A DNA stretch of 64,000 nucleotides, taken from CAWUEX02 sp963921305. GTDB lineage: Bacteria > Pseudomonadota > Alphaproteobacteria > Rhodospirillales > Rhodospirillaceae. Numbering within the stretch: the stretch's first letter is position 1; every line of letters begins with the position of its first letter. The stretch is taken from positions 2,790,001-2,854,000 of the forward strand of contig CAWUEX030000002.1 in NCBI GenBank assembly GCA_963921305.4, given 5' to 3'. The notes under the pieces were generated by a model. It saw nothing but the letters and a program-made list of their open reading frames with translations. It was not told the DNA's origin and did no database searches. Below are positions 8,022-16,308 of the stretch, one piece after another. The position numbers and the translations under genes were made by a program.

Positions 8022-9377
8022 CTAAGCTGACTGCGAAGCTCGGCGGTCAAGCCGTTTGCGAATGAGCTCCTGGCGCGTCTGCGTAATTGGAAACGACCAA
8101 ACAACTCCAATTGCTACAAGTTTGAATACGACGGGGACACCGGCGTAGATCACTGCGAGTGACCGCAATGCGGACACGCTATTTCCGCCATCAGCGGAAA
8201 ACCCTAGGGCCTCCAGAACCGGAAAGGTGATGCCCACGCCCAGGGCCAGAGCCAGTTTGGTCGCCATACTCCACAAGGCGAAAAACACGCCAGCCCTGGC
8301 CTTGCCGCTGCGCAAGCGGTCAAAGTCGACCACATCGGCCTGCAGGGCTGGGGGCAGGGCAAGGTCGGCCCCGAGCCCGATTCCAGTCACGACGCATATG
8401 ACAGCGAACGCCGCGATATCGCCGGGTTCCAGGAATGGCACCCAGATGAAGGCCGAGCAGGTGAGAATCATGGCCCAGCACCACACCCGGTGCTTGCCGA
8501 AGCGCCGGCTCAGGGGCACCCACAGCGGAATGGACAGCACGCCGCTGACGAAATAGGCGAGGATCAAAGTGCTGCGCTGGGCTTCGCTGGCCTCCAGCGA
8601 GAACTCCAGGTAGAGCAGGAACAGCGCGGCGGGGATGCCGTTGGCCATGCCGTTGATAAACCAGGCCGACAACAGACGTATGAAGGGCTTGTTGGACCCC
8701 AACACGCGCGTGGCTTGAACAGCAGACGCCATACTGAGTGGTGCGCGGCCGGACTTCGAATACTTGTCTTGGGTCTCAGGCACGCGCCAGAGAAGGATCG
8801 CAATGGCCGGCGCGCCAAGGGCAATGGCCGTCCAAGAGACCGCTGCTAAACCCTCTGCTTCCGACCAGCCGGCACCAGCGGCGACCGCTGGGATAGCACC
8901 GGCGACCAGGATGCCGATGAGGGTCAAACCTTCGCGGACACCAGTCACCTTCGAGCGTTCGTTATAGTCGTCGCTTAGTTCTGCGCCCCAAGCGGTGTAG
9001 GGCACGGCGATAAAGGTCCAGCCCACGTAAAGCACAACAGCCCAGATCAGGAGGTACTGAGCCGTCACGTCTGCTGGCGGCTGGAACAGCCGTATCAAGG
9101 CAAAACCGGCGAGCACTGCCCCGATGGCGATCCAGGGTTTGCGCCTGCCCCACCGCGTTTCATATCTGTCGCTGACGACGCCGATGATGGGATCGGAAAT
9201 CACGTCGATGGCGCGCGCGGCCAGCAGGACAAGCCCAGCAGCCGCGAGACCTAGTCCTTCGGCATAAAGCGCCGGCAGATACACGAACGCCGGAATGGTG
9301 GGCATCGCGAGGGCGAAAGCCGGACCGCCATAGGCGAACAGGCGGCGATAGGTCAGGTCTGAAGACGATGCGGGCAT
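8022..9377 (-). CDS. GPH-type major facilitator transporter
   Basis: A 451-residue inner-membrane protein with about 12 helices. The glycoside-pentoside-hexuronide (MelB-like) signature is clear: DPIIGVVSDRYETRWGRRKPW after helix 2 and PYTAWGAELSDDYNERSKVTG after helix 4. These transporters couple solute movement to cations, but members in ECF/ChrR clusters have no proven substrate and could move lipids or precursors. It follows the methyltransferase gene after 41 bases and precedes the DUF3833 gene by 10 bases. Confidence 0.9.
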   Translation of the reverse strand: MPASSSDLTYRRLFAYGGPAFALAMPTIPAFVYLPALYAEGLGLAAAGLVLLAARAIDVISDPIIGVVSDRYETRWGRRKPWIAIGAVLAGFALIRLFQPPADVTAQYLLIWAVVLYVGWTFIAVPYTAWGAELSDDYNERSKVTGVREGLTLIGILVAGAIPAVAAGAGWSEAEGLAAVSWTAIALGAPAIAILLWRVPETQDKYSKSGRAPLSMASAVQATRVLGSNKPFIRLLSAWFINGMANGIPAALFLLYLEFSLEASEAQRSTLILAYFVSGVLSIPLWVPLSRRFGKHRVWCWAMILTCSAFIWVPFLEPGDIAAFAVICVVTGIGLGADLALPPALQADVVDFDRLRSGKARAGVFFALWSMATKLALALGVGITFPVLEALGFSADGGNSVSALRSLAVIYAGVPVVFKLVAIGVVWSFPITQTRQELIRKRLDRRASQSA

Positions 9378-9418
9378 GGAGCGGGGTGCCGCGTGATGAA
9401 AGGGAGCGGTTTTAATCC

Positions 9419-10654
9419 TTATACGCGGGCAATCTTGAACTGGCCCACATCAATCAATCTGGCCCGGAATCCACCCTCGCAATAGGCCAGGTACATCTCC
9501 CACATGCGGCGGAACCGTTCGTCGAACCCGAGTGGCTCGATATTGGCCCAGGCGCCCAGGAATCTCTCGCGCCATTCCCGCAACGTTTTGGCGTAACTGT
9601 CGCCGAATGTTGTCATGTCGACGAACTGGAGTTTGGCGCGGTCGACTTCCTGTTTTAACGCCGTCACAGACGGCAACATCCCACCCGGGAAGATGTAGCG
9701 CTGAATGAAATCGGCGCTGCGGCGATACCGCTCGAAATGATCGTCATCAATGGTGATGATTTGCAGCGCGGCCTCGCCGCCCTGGATCAGTCTGTCACGG
9801 ATCATGTTGAAGTAGTGCGGCCAATTGGCTTCGCCCACGGCCTCGAACATCTCAATCGAGGCAATACGATCGAACTGTCCATCCACGTCGCGGTAATCTT
9901 GCAGCCGTAGATCGACCCGTTCCGACAATCCAGCTTTGTGCAGCCGTTCTCCAGCGAAATTTAATTGTTCCCGGGAGAGTGTGAGGCCGGTGATCGAACA
10001 GCCGTACTCTTTCACGGCAAACTCGGCAAACCCGCCCCAACCGAAACCGACTTCCAGCACCGAATGGTTCGGCTGCAGGCGCAGCATTTCAGCGATGCGG
10101 CGGTATTTCATTTCCTGAGCTTTATCCAGTGGCAGGTTGGCGTCCGTGTAAATTGCGGACGAGTACGTCATCGTCGGATCGAGCCACTGCTCATAGAACG
10201 CGTTGCCAAGATCGTAGTGCGCGGAAATGTTGCGCCGCGCACCACGTTTGGTGTTGGCGCGCAGGGTGTGAATAATCCGATTCCGCAGTCTGTGCCAAAA
10301 CCCATCCAACTCGTGAGTCTTGGCGCTTGGGCGGTTGAGCACGGCGATCTCGACCACCCGGGATGGGTCAGGGCTATCCCAGTCGCCGTCCAGATAGGAC
10401 TCCACAAAACCCATGTCGCCCTGGGTCAGCAAGCGGCGCACAGCACGCCATCGATTGATGACCATTGACGCCTGTGGTTCGCCTCCCGGTCCAAGTTCGT
10501 GATGCGAACCATCGGGCAGGGTGAGGGTCAGGCGGCCGATTGAGATTTTGCTCAGGACCCCAACTACCTTGCCAACAAGCACATGTTTGCCGCGCTGTAC
10601 GGCAGTTGGTGACTCAAGATTTTCCGGATTGGAGTCCGGTGACGTGTCGTCCAT
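9419..10654 (-). CDS. Cyclopropane-fatty-acyl-phospholipid synthase-like SAM methyltransferase
   Basis: A 411-residue enzyme of the CFA synthase family, which transfers a methyl group from S-adenosylmethionine onto the double bond of a phospholipid acyl chain. The SAM site VLEVGFGWGGFAEFA lies at about residues 200-214, and NISAHYDLGNAFYEQWLDPTM and FIQRYIFPGGMLPS are family hallmarks. In Rhodobacter a related methyltransferase (UfaM) makes 11-methyl vaccenic acid for furan fatty acids. The linkage here to FAD and DUF1365 genes makes that product as likely as a cyclopropane. It lies 20 bases after the DUF1365 gene. Confidence 0.92.
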   Translation of the reverse strand: MDDTSPDSNPENLESPTAVQRGKHVLVGKVVGVLSKISIGRLTLTLPDGSHHELGPGGEPQASMVINRWRAVRRLLTQGDMGFVESYLDGDWDSPDPSRVVEIAVLNRPSAKTHELDGFWHRLRNRIIHTLRANTKRGARRNISAHYDLGNAFYEQWLDPTMTYSSAIYTDANLPLDKAQEMKYRRIAEMLRLQPNHSVLEVGFGWGGFAEFAVKEYGCSITGLTLSREQLNFAGERLHKAGLSERVDLRLQDYRDVDGQFDRIASIEMFEAVGEANWPHYFNMIRDRLIQGGEAALQIITIDDDHFERYRRSADFIQRYIFPGGMLPSVTALKQEVDRAKLQFVDMTTFGDSYAKTLREWRERFLGAWANIEPLGFDERFRRMWEMYLAYCEGGFRARLIDVGQFKIARV

Positions 10655-10674
10655 GTCGCCCTCTGTTACGTTTC

Positions 10675-11466
10675 TTAGTTCTGAGCAACGGTGACCAAAT
10701 GCGGTGGCGGGTCAGGCCGTTTTACTAGGGGAACGCCCTTGCGCCACAGTTTCAGTGCTTCCCAATGAATTCCGCCTATCACTTTGAGTGTCATCAGCGG
10801 GTATGACAAGAACGCCTTGACCATTGTCCATTTTTCGAGCGGTTTTCGTGATCCGCTGAAGGAGGCGTAAAGCAGTGTGCCCTGGTCATCTGTTTCATGA
10901 ATAGAGACTGCGACTTCGTCACCCGGAGGGATGATGCGGAAATTGTAGGTCATATCCATTTCGATGAAAGGCGACACGTAGAAACATTTGTCGATGGTCT
11001 GGCGAATAATGGACCGGTCGGCATTAGCGCCGCCAGCCGCGGGTACCCGGAACAGGTAGCAGTGGCGTTGTCCGAAGGTGTTGGACACCTCGTGCAAGAT
11101 CGCGGCCAGCGTGCCGTCCGGTCGGTAACAGAAATAATTGCACAACGGATTGAACACGTAACCAAGGATGCGCGGGTAACACAACAGCTCGATCTTCCCA
11201 CCTTGTAAATCGACGCCGGCGTCCTTGAGGACGCCCTCCACCCAAGGCCTTAGGGGCGCGTCGGTTCCCGGTCCATGATCCCGGTCATAAAAGCTCAGCA
11301 GTGAAAAGCGGTTGTATCCAAATCCTCGAACCTCGCGGGCGGTTTGCTCAAGTTCGTCGATATTGAGCAGGGATGCGAACACTTTGTAGACCAGCCGATG
11401 CCGCCGCGGACGGGTGCGCCGGTGCATCACCGTTCCGGTGTAAAGGCAGGAGGAAAGGGCGGTCAT
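10675..11466 (-). CDS. DUF1365 family protein
   Basis: A 263-residue protein of the DUF1365 family, recognisable from YTGTVMHRRTRPRRHRLVYKVF at the start and LCYPRILGYVFNPLCNYFCYRPDG in the middle. The family nearly always sits between an FAD amine-oxidase-like gene and a CFA-synthase-like gene, as here. I recall that the Rhodobacter counterpart is tied to furan fatty acid formation (possibly UfaO), but I am not certain of that pairing. The ATG is 3 bases after the FAD gene's stop, indicating tight coupling. No catalytic residues can be assigned. Confidence 0.9.
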   Translation of the reverse strand: MTALSSCLYTGTVMHRRTRPRRHRLVYKVFASLLNIDELEQTAREVRGFGYNRFSLLSFYDRDHGPGTDAPLRPWVEGVLKDAGVDLQGGKIELLCYPRILGYVFNPLCNYFCYRPDGTLAAILHEVSNTFGQRHCYLFRVPAAGGANADRSIIRQTIDKCFYVSPFIEMDMTYNFRIIPPGDEVAVSIHETDDQGTLLYASFSGSRKPLEKWTMVKAFLSYPLMTLKVIGGIHWEALKLWRKGVPLVKRPDPPPHLVTVAQN

Positions 11467-11469
11467 GGC

Positions 11470-12813
11470 CTAAGCCGCTACGGCGGGCGGCAATGCGCCG
11501 GCCATGCAGATGCGGCCTGACTCATTGGCAACGGTCCAGGGGCGCCGGACGTCGCCCAGCGCCTCTGCAACGGCTAGCCCTGACTGCAGACCGTCCTCGT
11601 GGAACCCGTAGCCGAAGTAGGCACCGCAGAACCAAGTGCGGTTATTGCCCTGCACGGCCCAAAGGTCTCTTTGCGCATTGAGGGCTGCCTGATCGAAGAT
11701 CGGATGTTCGTAATCGAACCGGTCGATGACCGTGTTGGGGTCGGGCTCGCGATGGGGATTTAAGGTGACAAACACCGGATGACTGTTGTCGATGTTTTGC
11801 AGCAAGTTCATCCAATAGGTAAGACAGACCAATCGCTCCCTATCATCTTCGGCAGCAGAAACGTAATTCCAGCTCGCCCAAGCTCGCCGCCGGCGGGGCA
11901 TCATTGTCGTGTCGGTGTGCAAAATCGCGTGATTGGTCTCATACCTGATGGCGCTTAACAGATCGCGTTCAGCATCGGATGCGTCTGCCAGCATCGAGAG
12001 CGCCTGATTGGAATGCGCAGCGATGACGACATGATCAAACGAGTCTTCCTGTCCGGACGCCGTTTTTACCGTCACGCCAAAGGTGTTGCGCGATATGTCC
12101 ACAACCGGATCGCCGCAGCGCACGTCATGCTTCAGCGTGGCGGCGATCTTATTGACGTATGTTCGGCTACCGCCAGAGACGGTGCGCCATTTCGGGCGCA
12201 TGTGTTTCTTGGTTTCCAGTAGCCCATGATTTGAGAAGAAACGCACAAAGGCGGCCAGAGGATAACTTCGGATTTCGTCGAAGGAGGCCGACCAAATCGA
12301 ACTCGCCATCGGATAAATGTGATCGCGCAGAAATCCTTCGCTGTACCCGGACCTTACCAAGTATTCGCCCAAAGAGAGGTCTGCGTTTTCCGGCAAGGCG
12401 GCATCGGTGACGCATTCGCGGTAGAACCGCAAAATATCCCACACCATGTTCCAGAAGCGCGGGCGCACCAGATTGCGTTTTTGCGCAAGTAGCCCTTTTA
12501 AGCCTGAGCCCGAATATTCGAAGCGGCCGTCATTCACCGATGCGGAAAACGACATATTGCTATCTTCCGTCTCGACACCGAGGTGATCAAACAGCGCGGT
12601 TAAATTTGGATAGGTTCGTTCATTGTAGACGATGAAACCGGTATCGACCGGAATCGCGGCCGGGTCCGATGGAGTGCCGACATGCACATCGACAGTATTG
12701 CAGTGTCCGCCAATGCGTTCGTCTTTCTCGTAAACGATAACATCGTGGCATCGGTTCAACAGCCAGGCGGCCGAAAGTCCGGCCACGCCCGTTCCAACAA
12801 CGGCAATCTTCAA
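11470..12813 (-). CDS. FAD-dependent amine-oxidase-like protein (candidate fatty acyl desaturase)
   Basis: A 447-residue flavoprotein. The Rossmann motif KIAVVGTGVAGLSAAWLLN opens the protein, followed by VYEKDERIGGHCNTVDV and a C-terminal FAD-contact segment (FCGAYFGYGFHEDGLQSG). I chose the TTG at 12813 because GGGGGA stands 6 bases upstream and homologues begin just before the Rossmann strand; an ATG at 12858 would add 15 residues. It is first in the five-gene minus-strand unit. Its Rhodobacter counterpart is, as I recall, the desaturase UfaD of furan fatty acid synthesis. A role on phospholipid acyl chains is therefore likely but inferred. Confidence 0.88.
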   Translation of the reverse strand: MKIAVVGTGVAGLSAAWLLNRCHDVIVYEKDERIGGHCNTVDVHVGTPSDPAAIPVDTGFIVYNERTYPNLTALFDHLGVETEDSNMSFSASVNDGRFEYSGSGLKGLLAQKRNLVRPRFWNMVWDILRFYRECVTDAALPENADLSLGEYLVRSGYSEGFLRDHIYPMASSIWSASFDEIRSYPLAAFVRFFSNHGLLETKKHMRPKWRTVSGGSRTYVNKIAATLKHDVRCGDPVVDISRNTFGVTVKTASGQEDSFDHVVIAAHSNQALSMLADASDAERDLLSAIRYETNHAILHTDTTMMPRRRRAWASWNYVSAAEDDRERLVCLTYWMNLLQNIDNSHPVFVTLNPHREPDPNTVIDRFDYEHPIFDQAALNAQRDLWAVQGNNRTWFCGAYFGYGFHEDGLQSGLAVAEALGDVRRPWTVANESGRICMAGALPPAVAA

Positions 12814-13178
12814 CGTAAATCCCCCGCCGATAACCCTGGACGCCGGACCAGCGTACACAGAAACATTTCAGTTACGACACAAATTTTACTTCTGCTGCGG
12901 ACGTGCCCGCCGGTGGCACTCAAGCCGGTGACGTGCCCGAAGGTCCGACATCAACCCAAGGTTTCGCCTCCAACAAAGATGCCCACTCTGTGGAGAGAAT
13001 GTTCTGCATACGGTTGTCGGCGTGTGCCGGTTCACACGCCGCCAAAACCCCTTATCTGAAAGGGGATAAAGGGCTGCGAGGCCAAAAATATCGTCATCAC
13101 CCTGTGATCCAAGGGCCCAGGTCCGCCGTAACGATCTAGAACAGAAGTAGATTTTGGATTACAGGTCGGGGGAATCTG
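12814..13178. promoter_or_regulatory. Divergent control region between the lipid operon and rpoE
   Basis: These 365 bases carry no supported gene. They contain the predicted ECF promoter at 13105-13134. Two perfect short inverted repeats lie next to each other: CGTGTG (13021-13026) with CACACG (13033-13038), and CCCCTT (13048-13053) with AAGGGG (13060-13065). Each stem is 6 bp with a 6-base loop. They could be operators or hairpins. I found no TGATCC motif facing the minus-strand operon. Confidence 0.55.
13105..13134 (+). promoter_or_regulatory. Predicted ECF (RpoE/ChrR-type) promoter
   Basis: TGATCC at 13105-13110 is followed after 18 bases by TAACGA at 13129-13134. TGATCC is the -35 element known for Rhodobacter RpoE (ECF11 group). 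A start near 13141 would leave about 38 bases before the rpoE GTG, so the site fits positive autoregulation. The -10 element is less certain. Confidence 0.65.
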
Positions 13179-13850
13179 GTGTTTGGTGTCCAAGAACAGG
13201 TTGATGTTCAAAGTTCGCCAGCGGTCCTCATGAGAGGTGCGCCTCGCGGCAGGCGCGAACGAAAAGTGGTATCCAACGACAAGCCTGTCTCTACGGCTGT
13301 TTCAGAGACTGCGGTCATGACCGAATTGCTGGTCGCCGTGGCCCAGCGGCGGGACAAAGAGGCTTTTTCCCAACTTTTTGCCCACTACGGTCCTCGCGTT
13401 AAGTCCTATCTCATGCGCCAAGGCGCAGATATCGCGTCCGCGGAGGAACTGAGCCAAGAGGCGATGGTGACCGTCTGGCGGAAAGCCGAGAAGTTCGATC
13501 CGGACAAAGCATCTGCCGGGACCTGGATTTTTACGGTCGCCCGTAATCTGCGCATCGATGCCTTGCGTAAGGAAAATAGACCTAACTTTGATCCAGAAGA
13601 CCCCGCGTTCGTACCAGAGGCAGAAACTGCGCCGGACGATGCGGTCGAACTAGGAGAAACCCAGAAGCAGGTGAGGGCGGCAATTGCCGACCTCCCCGAA
13701 GAACAAGCCGAGGTTATTAGGCTGTCTTTTTACGAGGACAAAGCTCATGGGCAAATCGCCGAAGAGCTTGGGTTGCCGCTCGGAACAGTTAAATCGAGAC
13801 TAAGACTCGCCATGCGCAAAGTGCGCACGGCGCTAGGAGAAGAAGAATGA
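13179..13850 (+). CDS. rpoE: ECF RNA polymerase sigma factor, RpoE/ChrR group
   Basis: A 223-residue sigma factor with region 2 (FAHYGPRVKSYLMRQGAD to AGTWIFTVARNLRIDALRKE) and region 4 (LPEEQAEVIRLSFYEDKAHGQIAEELGLPLGTVKSRLR), with no regions 1 or 3. The GTG at 13179 has GGGGGA 7 bases upstream; the first 30 or so residues are not conserved-looking, so a later start cannot be excluded. It overlaps chrR by 4 bases (ATGA). In Rhodobacter this pair responds to singlet oxygen and activates genes for membrane-lipid modification and repair. Here the lipid operon lies divergently next to it. Confidence 0.93.
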   Translation: MFGVQEQVDVQSSPAVLMRGAPRGRRERKVVSNDKPVSTAVSETAVMTELLVAVAQRRDKEAFSQLFAHYGPRVKSYLMRQGADIASAEELSQEAMVTVWRKAEKFDPDKASAGTWIFTVARNLRIDALRKENRPNFDPEDPAFVPEAETAPDDAVELGETQKQVRAAIADLPEEQAEVIRLSFYEDKAHGQIAEELGLPLGTVKSRLRLAMRKVRTALGEEE

Positions 13851-14515
13851 ACGCCAGTCATCATCCCAGTGACGATCTGTTGTGGTCTTATGCCGCGGGT
13901 TCGCTTGACGAGCCGTCGTCAATCCTGATCGCGACCCACTTGGCGCTTTGTCCGCAATGCCGTTCTGTCGTAGCCAAGGCCGAACAGGTCGGCGGCGAGC
14001 TATTCGATGACGTAGCGCCGGTTGCCCTGGACGGTGGCGCGCTGGATGCTGTTATGGCGCGCCTTGATGAGGGTGAAGAGGTGGCGTCCGCGCCGGTCGT
14101 CAAACAATCCGTTGCCCCAGATGACGATGCCATCCGTTTGCCGCAACCGCTCAAGGATTATGTGTCAGGTTCTGTTCAGTCGCTGCCCTGGCGGTGGTTG
14201 GGTCCGGGTGTGCACTACGCTGCCATAGCGCCTGAAACGAAGGGGCCTAAGGTCGGACTGCTGCGCATTGCGCCAGGAACCAAAGTGCCGATGCACGGCC
14301 ACAGCGGCCATGAAATGACGATGGTGCTGGCCGGGGGCTATTCCGATGACACGGGACATTTTGTCCGCGGTGACGTTGAAGCGGCGGATGACGACATGGT
14401 TCATCAGCCGATAGCCGATGCCGGCGAAGACTGCGTCTGCCTGGTCGTGACGGAAGGTCAGCTTTTACCGACCGGCATGATTGCCAAAGTGCTCCAGCCG
14501 TTTTTTCGGATTTAG
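13847..14515 (+). CDS. chrR: Zinc-binding anti-sigma factor ChrR (ZAS plus cupin)
   Basis: A 222-residue anti-sigma factor that holds the ECF sigma factor inactive until stress. The N-terminal ZAS zinc ligands fall at His6, His31, Cys35 and Cys38 (HLALCPQC), the same numbering I know from Rhodobacter ChrR. The C-terminal cupin has His150, His152, Glu156 and His186 (MHGHSGHE and VHQPIADAG) as metal ligands, plus Cys196/Cys198 (EDCVC). The cupin domain is needed for the singlet-oxygen response in the model system, so complete ligand sets here suggest a working sensor. A terminator follows 26 bases after the stop. Confidence 0.95.
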   Translation: MNASHHPSDDLLWSYAAGSLDEPSSILIATHLALCPQCRSVVAKAEQVGGELFDDVAPVALDGGALDAVMARLDEGEEVASAPVVKQSVAPDDDAIRLPQPLKDYVSGSVQSLPWRWLGPGVHYAAIAPETKGPKVGLLRIAPGTKVPMHGHSGHEMTMVLAGGYSDDTGHFVRGDVEAADDDMVHQPIADAGEDCVCLVVTEGQLLPTGMIAKVLQPFFRI

Positions 14516-14541
14516 TACCGAAACTACTCAGCAATTGATGA

Positions 14542-14570
14542 CCCCGCGCTAACTAGGCGCGGGGTTTTTT
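14542..14570 (+). terminator. Intrinsic terminator after rpoE-chrR
   Basis: CCCCGCGC (14542-14549) pairs perfectly with GCGCGGGG (14557-14564) around a 7-base loop and is followed by six T (14565-14570). It ends the rpoE-chrR unit. The convergent response-regulator gene ends 11 bases further on. Confidence 0.93.
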
Positions 14571-14580
14571 CTTTCCCGCG

Positions 14581-15384
14581 CTACTCTGCAGCCGGACTTT
14601 GACGGCTCGTCGGATTCTTGTGAGCGTCCATTTCAGACTCATCGACCGAGAGTTCATAGCCAACGCCACGAACGGACCGTATCGCCGTTTTATCGCCCAT
14701 CACATCTGAAATTTTTTTGCGCAGTTTTGCGACGAGGACATCGACACTGCGGTCCGTCGGATCCCAGTCCCGGTTAAAGATGGTTTTCATGAGAGAGGCG
14801 CGGCTAATGGGACTTTGCCGATTGTCGGCCAGTGCTCGTAGCGCCTTAATTTCACTCGACGTCAGGTCGGCGCTTTCGCCCTCAGCGCCGATGAGTTTGC
14901 GGCTCGTCGCATCGAAAACGCCACCCGGTAGTTCGATGCGGCGATTGCTGGCGGATACACCGTCGGCAGATTTTTCTGCGGCGCCCAACGGTCCTTCGGA
15001 CGCGCCCATACGCCGCATCAAGGATCTGATCCGCGCCATGAGTTCGCGGGGTTCATAAGGCTTGGTGACGTAGTCGTCCGCGCCGATCTCTAGGCCGACG
15101 ACGCGGTCAATAAGTTCGGTCTTCGTTGTCAAGATAATCACGCCCACTTCGTAATGAGCGCGCAAGTACCGGGTCAGTTCAAATCCGTCTTCTCCCGGCA
15201 GGCGAACATCCATCAGGACAACTCGTGGAACACGTTCTTCCATCCGTGTGCGCATTTCGTCGCCGTCGCACGCAACATCCACAGTGAAGCCTTCGCCCGC
15301 AAGCAGCGCACGTAGTCCGTCACGCGTTAAGTCGTCGTCTTCAACGACGAGAACAAGATCCGAAGTGCTGGACACCTGACGCAT
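14581..15384 (-). CDS. OmpR-type response regulator (orphan)
   Basis: A 267-residue two-component regulator. The receiver domain has the acidic cluster VVEDDD (residues 13-18), phosphoacceptor Asp59 (VVLMDVRLPGEDG), Thr86/Thr87 and Lys108 (YVTKPY). A winged-helix DNA-binding domain follows (DLTSSEIKALRALADN to RSVRGVGYEL), and the C-terminus has an extra polar tail of about 20 residues. No histidine kinase gene is next to it. The neighbour on the other strand is a receiver-Hpt protein, suggesting both belong to a phosphorelay whose kinase lies elsewhere. Confidence 0.92.
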   Translation of the reverse strand: MRQVSSTSDLVLVVEDDDLTRDGLRALLAGEGFTVDVACDGDEMRTRMEERVPRVVLMDVRLPGEDGFELTRYLRAHYEVGVIILTTKTELIDRVVGLEIGADDYVTKPYEPRELMARIRSLMRRMGASEGPLGAAEKSADGVSASNRRIELPGGVFDATSRKLIGAEGESADLTSSEIKALRALADNRQSPISRASLMKTIFNRDWDPTDRSVDVLVAKLRKKISDVMGDKTAIRSVRGVGYELSVDESEMDAHKNPTSRQSPAAE

Positions 15385-15514
15385 ATCTGAACCGGTTTTT
15401 CATATCACCCGCAGGTTTAGCGGGGGTCTATATATTTAACCCACCGTAATCTACAGTTATCAGCAGCCGGGCGTACAGTGGTGTTGGCCACTTTCAGGGG
15501 GCAGGGACGGAAAG

Positions 15515-16279
15515 ATGCCTTTGGGTCGGGAAAGACAAACAGTTGTAACCCGCCGGGTATCCACAACAAATAAGGTCATGGTCATTGATGACGATCCGTT
15601 TGTGCTGTCTACGGCAGCCACGGGGCTGACCAAAACCCTACCCGGTGTCGAGGTATATACGTTCGGCGACGCTGAAAGCGCGCTGCAGGCCTGTCCGGAA
15701 CTCGACCCTGATTTGGTATTCCTAGATTTGGACCTGCCCGGCATGGACGGCTTAGAGGCCGCCCCCAAGCTGAAAGCCATGCTGCGGGAGCAGACCCCCG
15801 TCATTGTTCTGACCGCGACCCGCAAGTCAGCCATGCGTGACCGTCCCGGCGCACTGGCATACATCACGGAGTGGCTGGTTAAGCCGCTCACCGTTGACGA
15901 TTTGCGCCGAATCGCGGGCCGGTACCTTGGACATGAGCGAGCCGATGTCTCGGAGGAGGAAGATGCCGGGCCGCCGCTCGCACTTCAGTCCGCGTACCGC
16001 CAGCGGGTCAGCGTCAGCAGGTCCGAAGTGGAGCGAACCATGAATAAGTACGACCCCTTCGCCGGCACCTTTCGGCCCACCGACTTTTCAGAGTTGCGCG
16101 AACTTTTGCATAAGCTCGCCGGGGCGAGCGGTCTTTTTGGTTTTGCCGCCATCGGCGAAGCCGCATCCCGGGCGGAGCTGGCTTTGGACGAGCGCCAGCA
16201 AGATCCATCTCCTGAAAAGGATGCTTGCCTCTACGAACGTCTCGTCGAGCTGATGACTGAATTCAAAGCCGTGAACTAA
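15515..16279 (+). CDS. Receiver-Hpt phosphorelay protein
   Basis: A 254-residue protein joining two signalling domains. The receiver (about 20-140) has Asp25-27, phosphoacceptor Asp71 (VFLDLDLPGMDG), Thr100 and Lys123 (WLVKPL). The C-terminal part (about 190-250) looks like a histidine phosphotransfer helix bundle with His199 in ELLHKLAGASGLFGF. It has neither a kinase catalytic domain nor a DNA-binding domain, so it could pass phosphate internally or to another regulator. GGGACGG precedes the ATG. It is divergent from the OmpR-type regulator, with 130 bases between them. Confidence 0.8.
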   Translation: MPLGRERQTVVTRRVSTTNKVMVIDDDPFVLSTAATGLTKTLPGVEVYTFGDAESALQACPELDPDLVFLDLDLPGMDGLEAAPKLKAMLREQTPVIVLTATRKSAMRDRPGALAYITEWLVKPLTVDDLRRIAGRYLGHERADVSEEEDAGPPLALQSAYRQRVSVSRSEVERTMNKYDPFAGTFRPTDFSELRELLHKLAGASGLFGFAAIGEAASRAELALDERQQDPSPEKDACLYERLVELMTEFKAVN

Positions 16280-16308
16280 ACCGCATCGCAGCTTTTGGTC
16301 CCGTGTCT

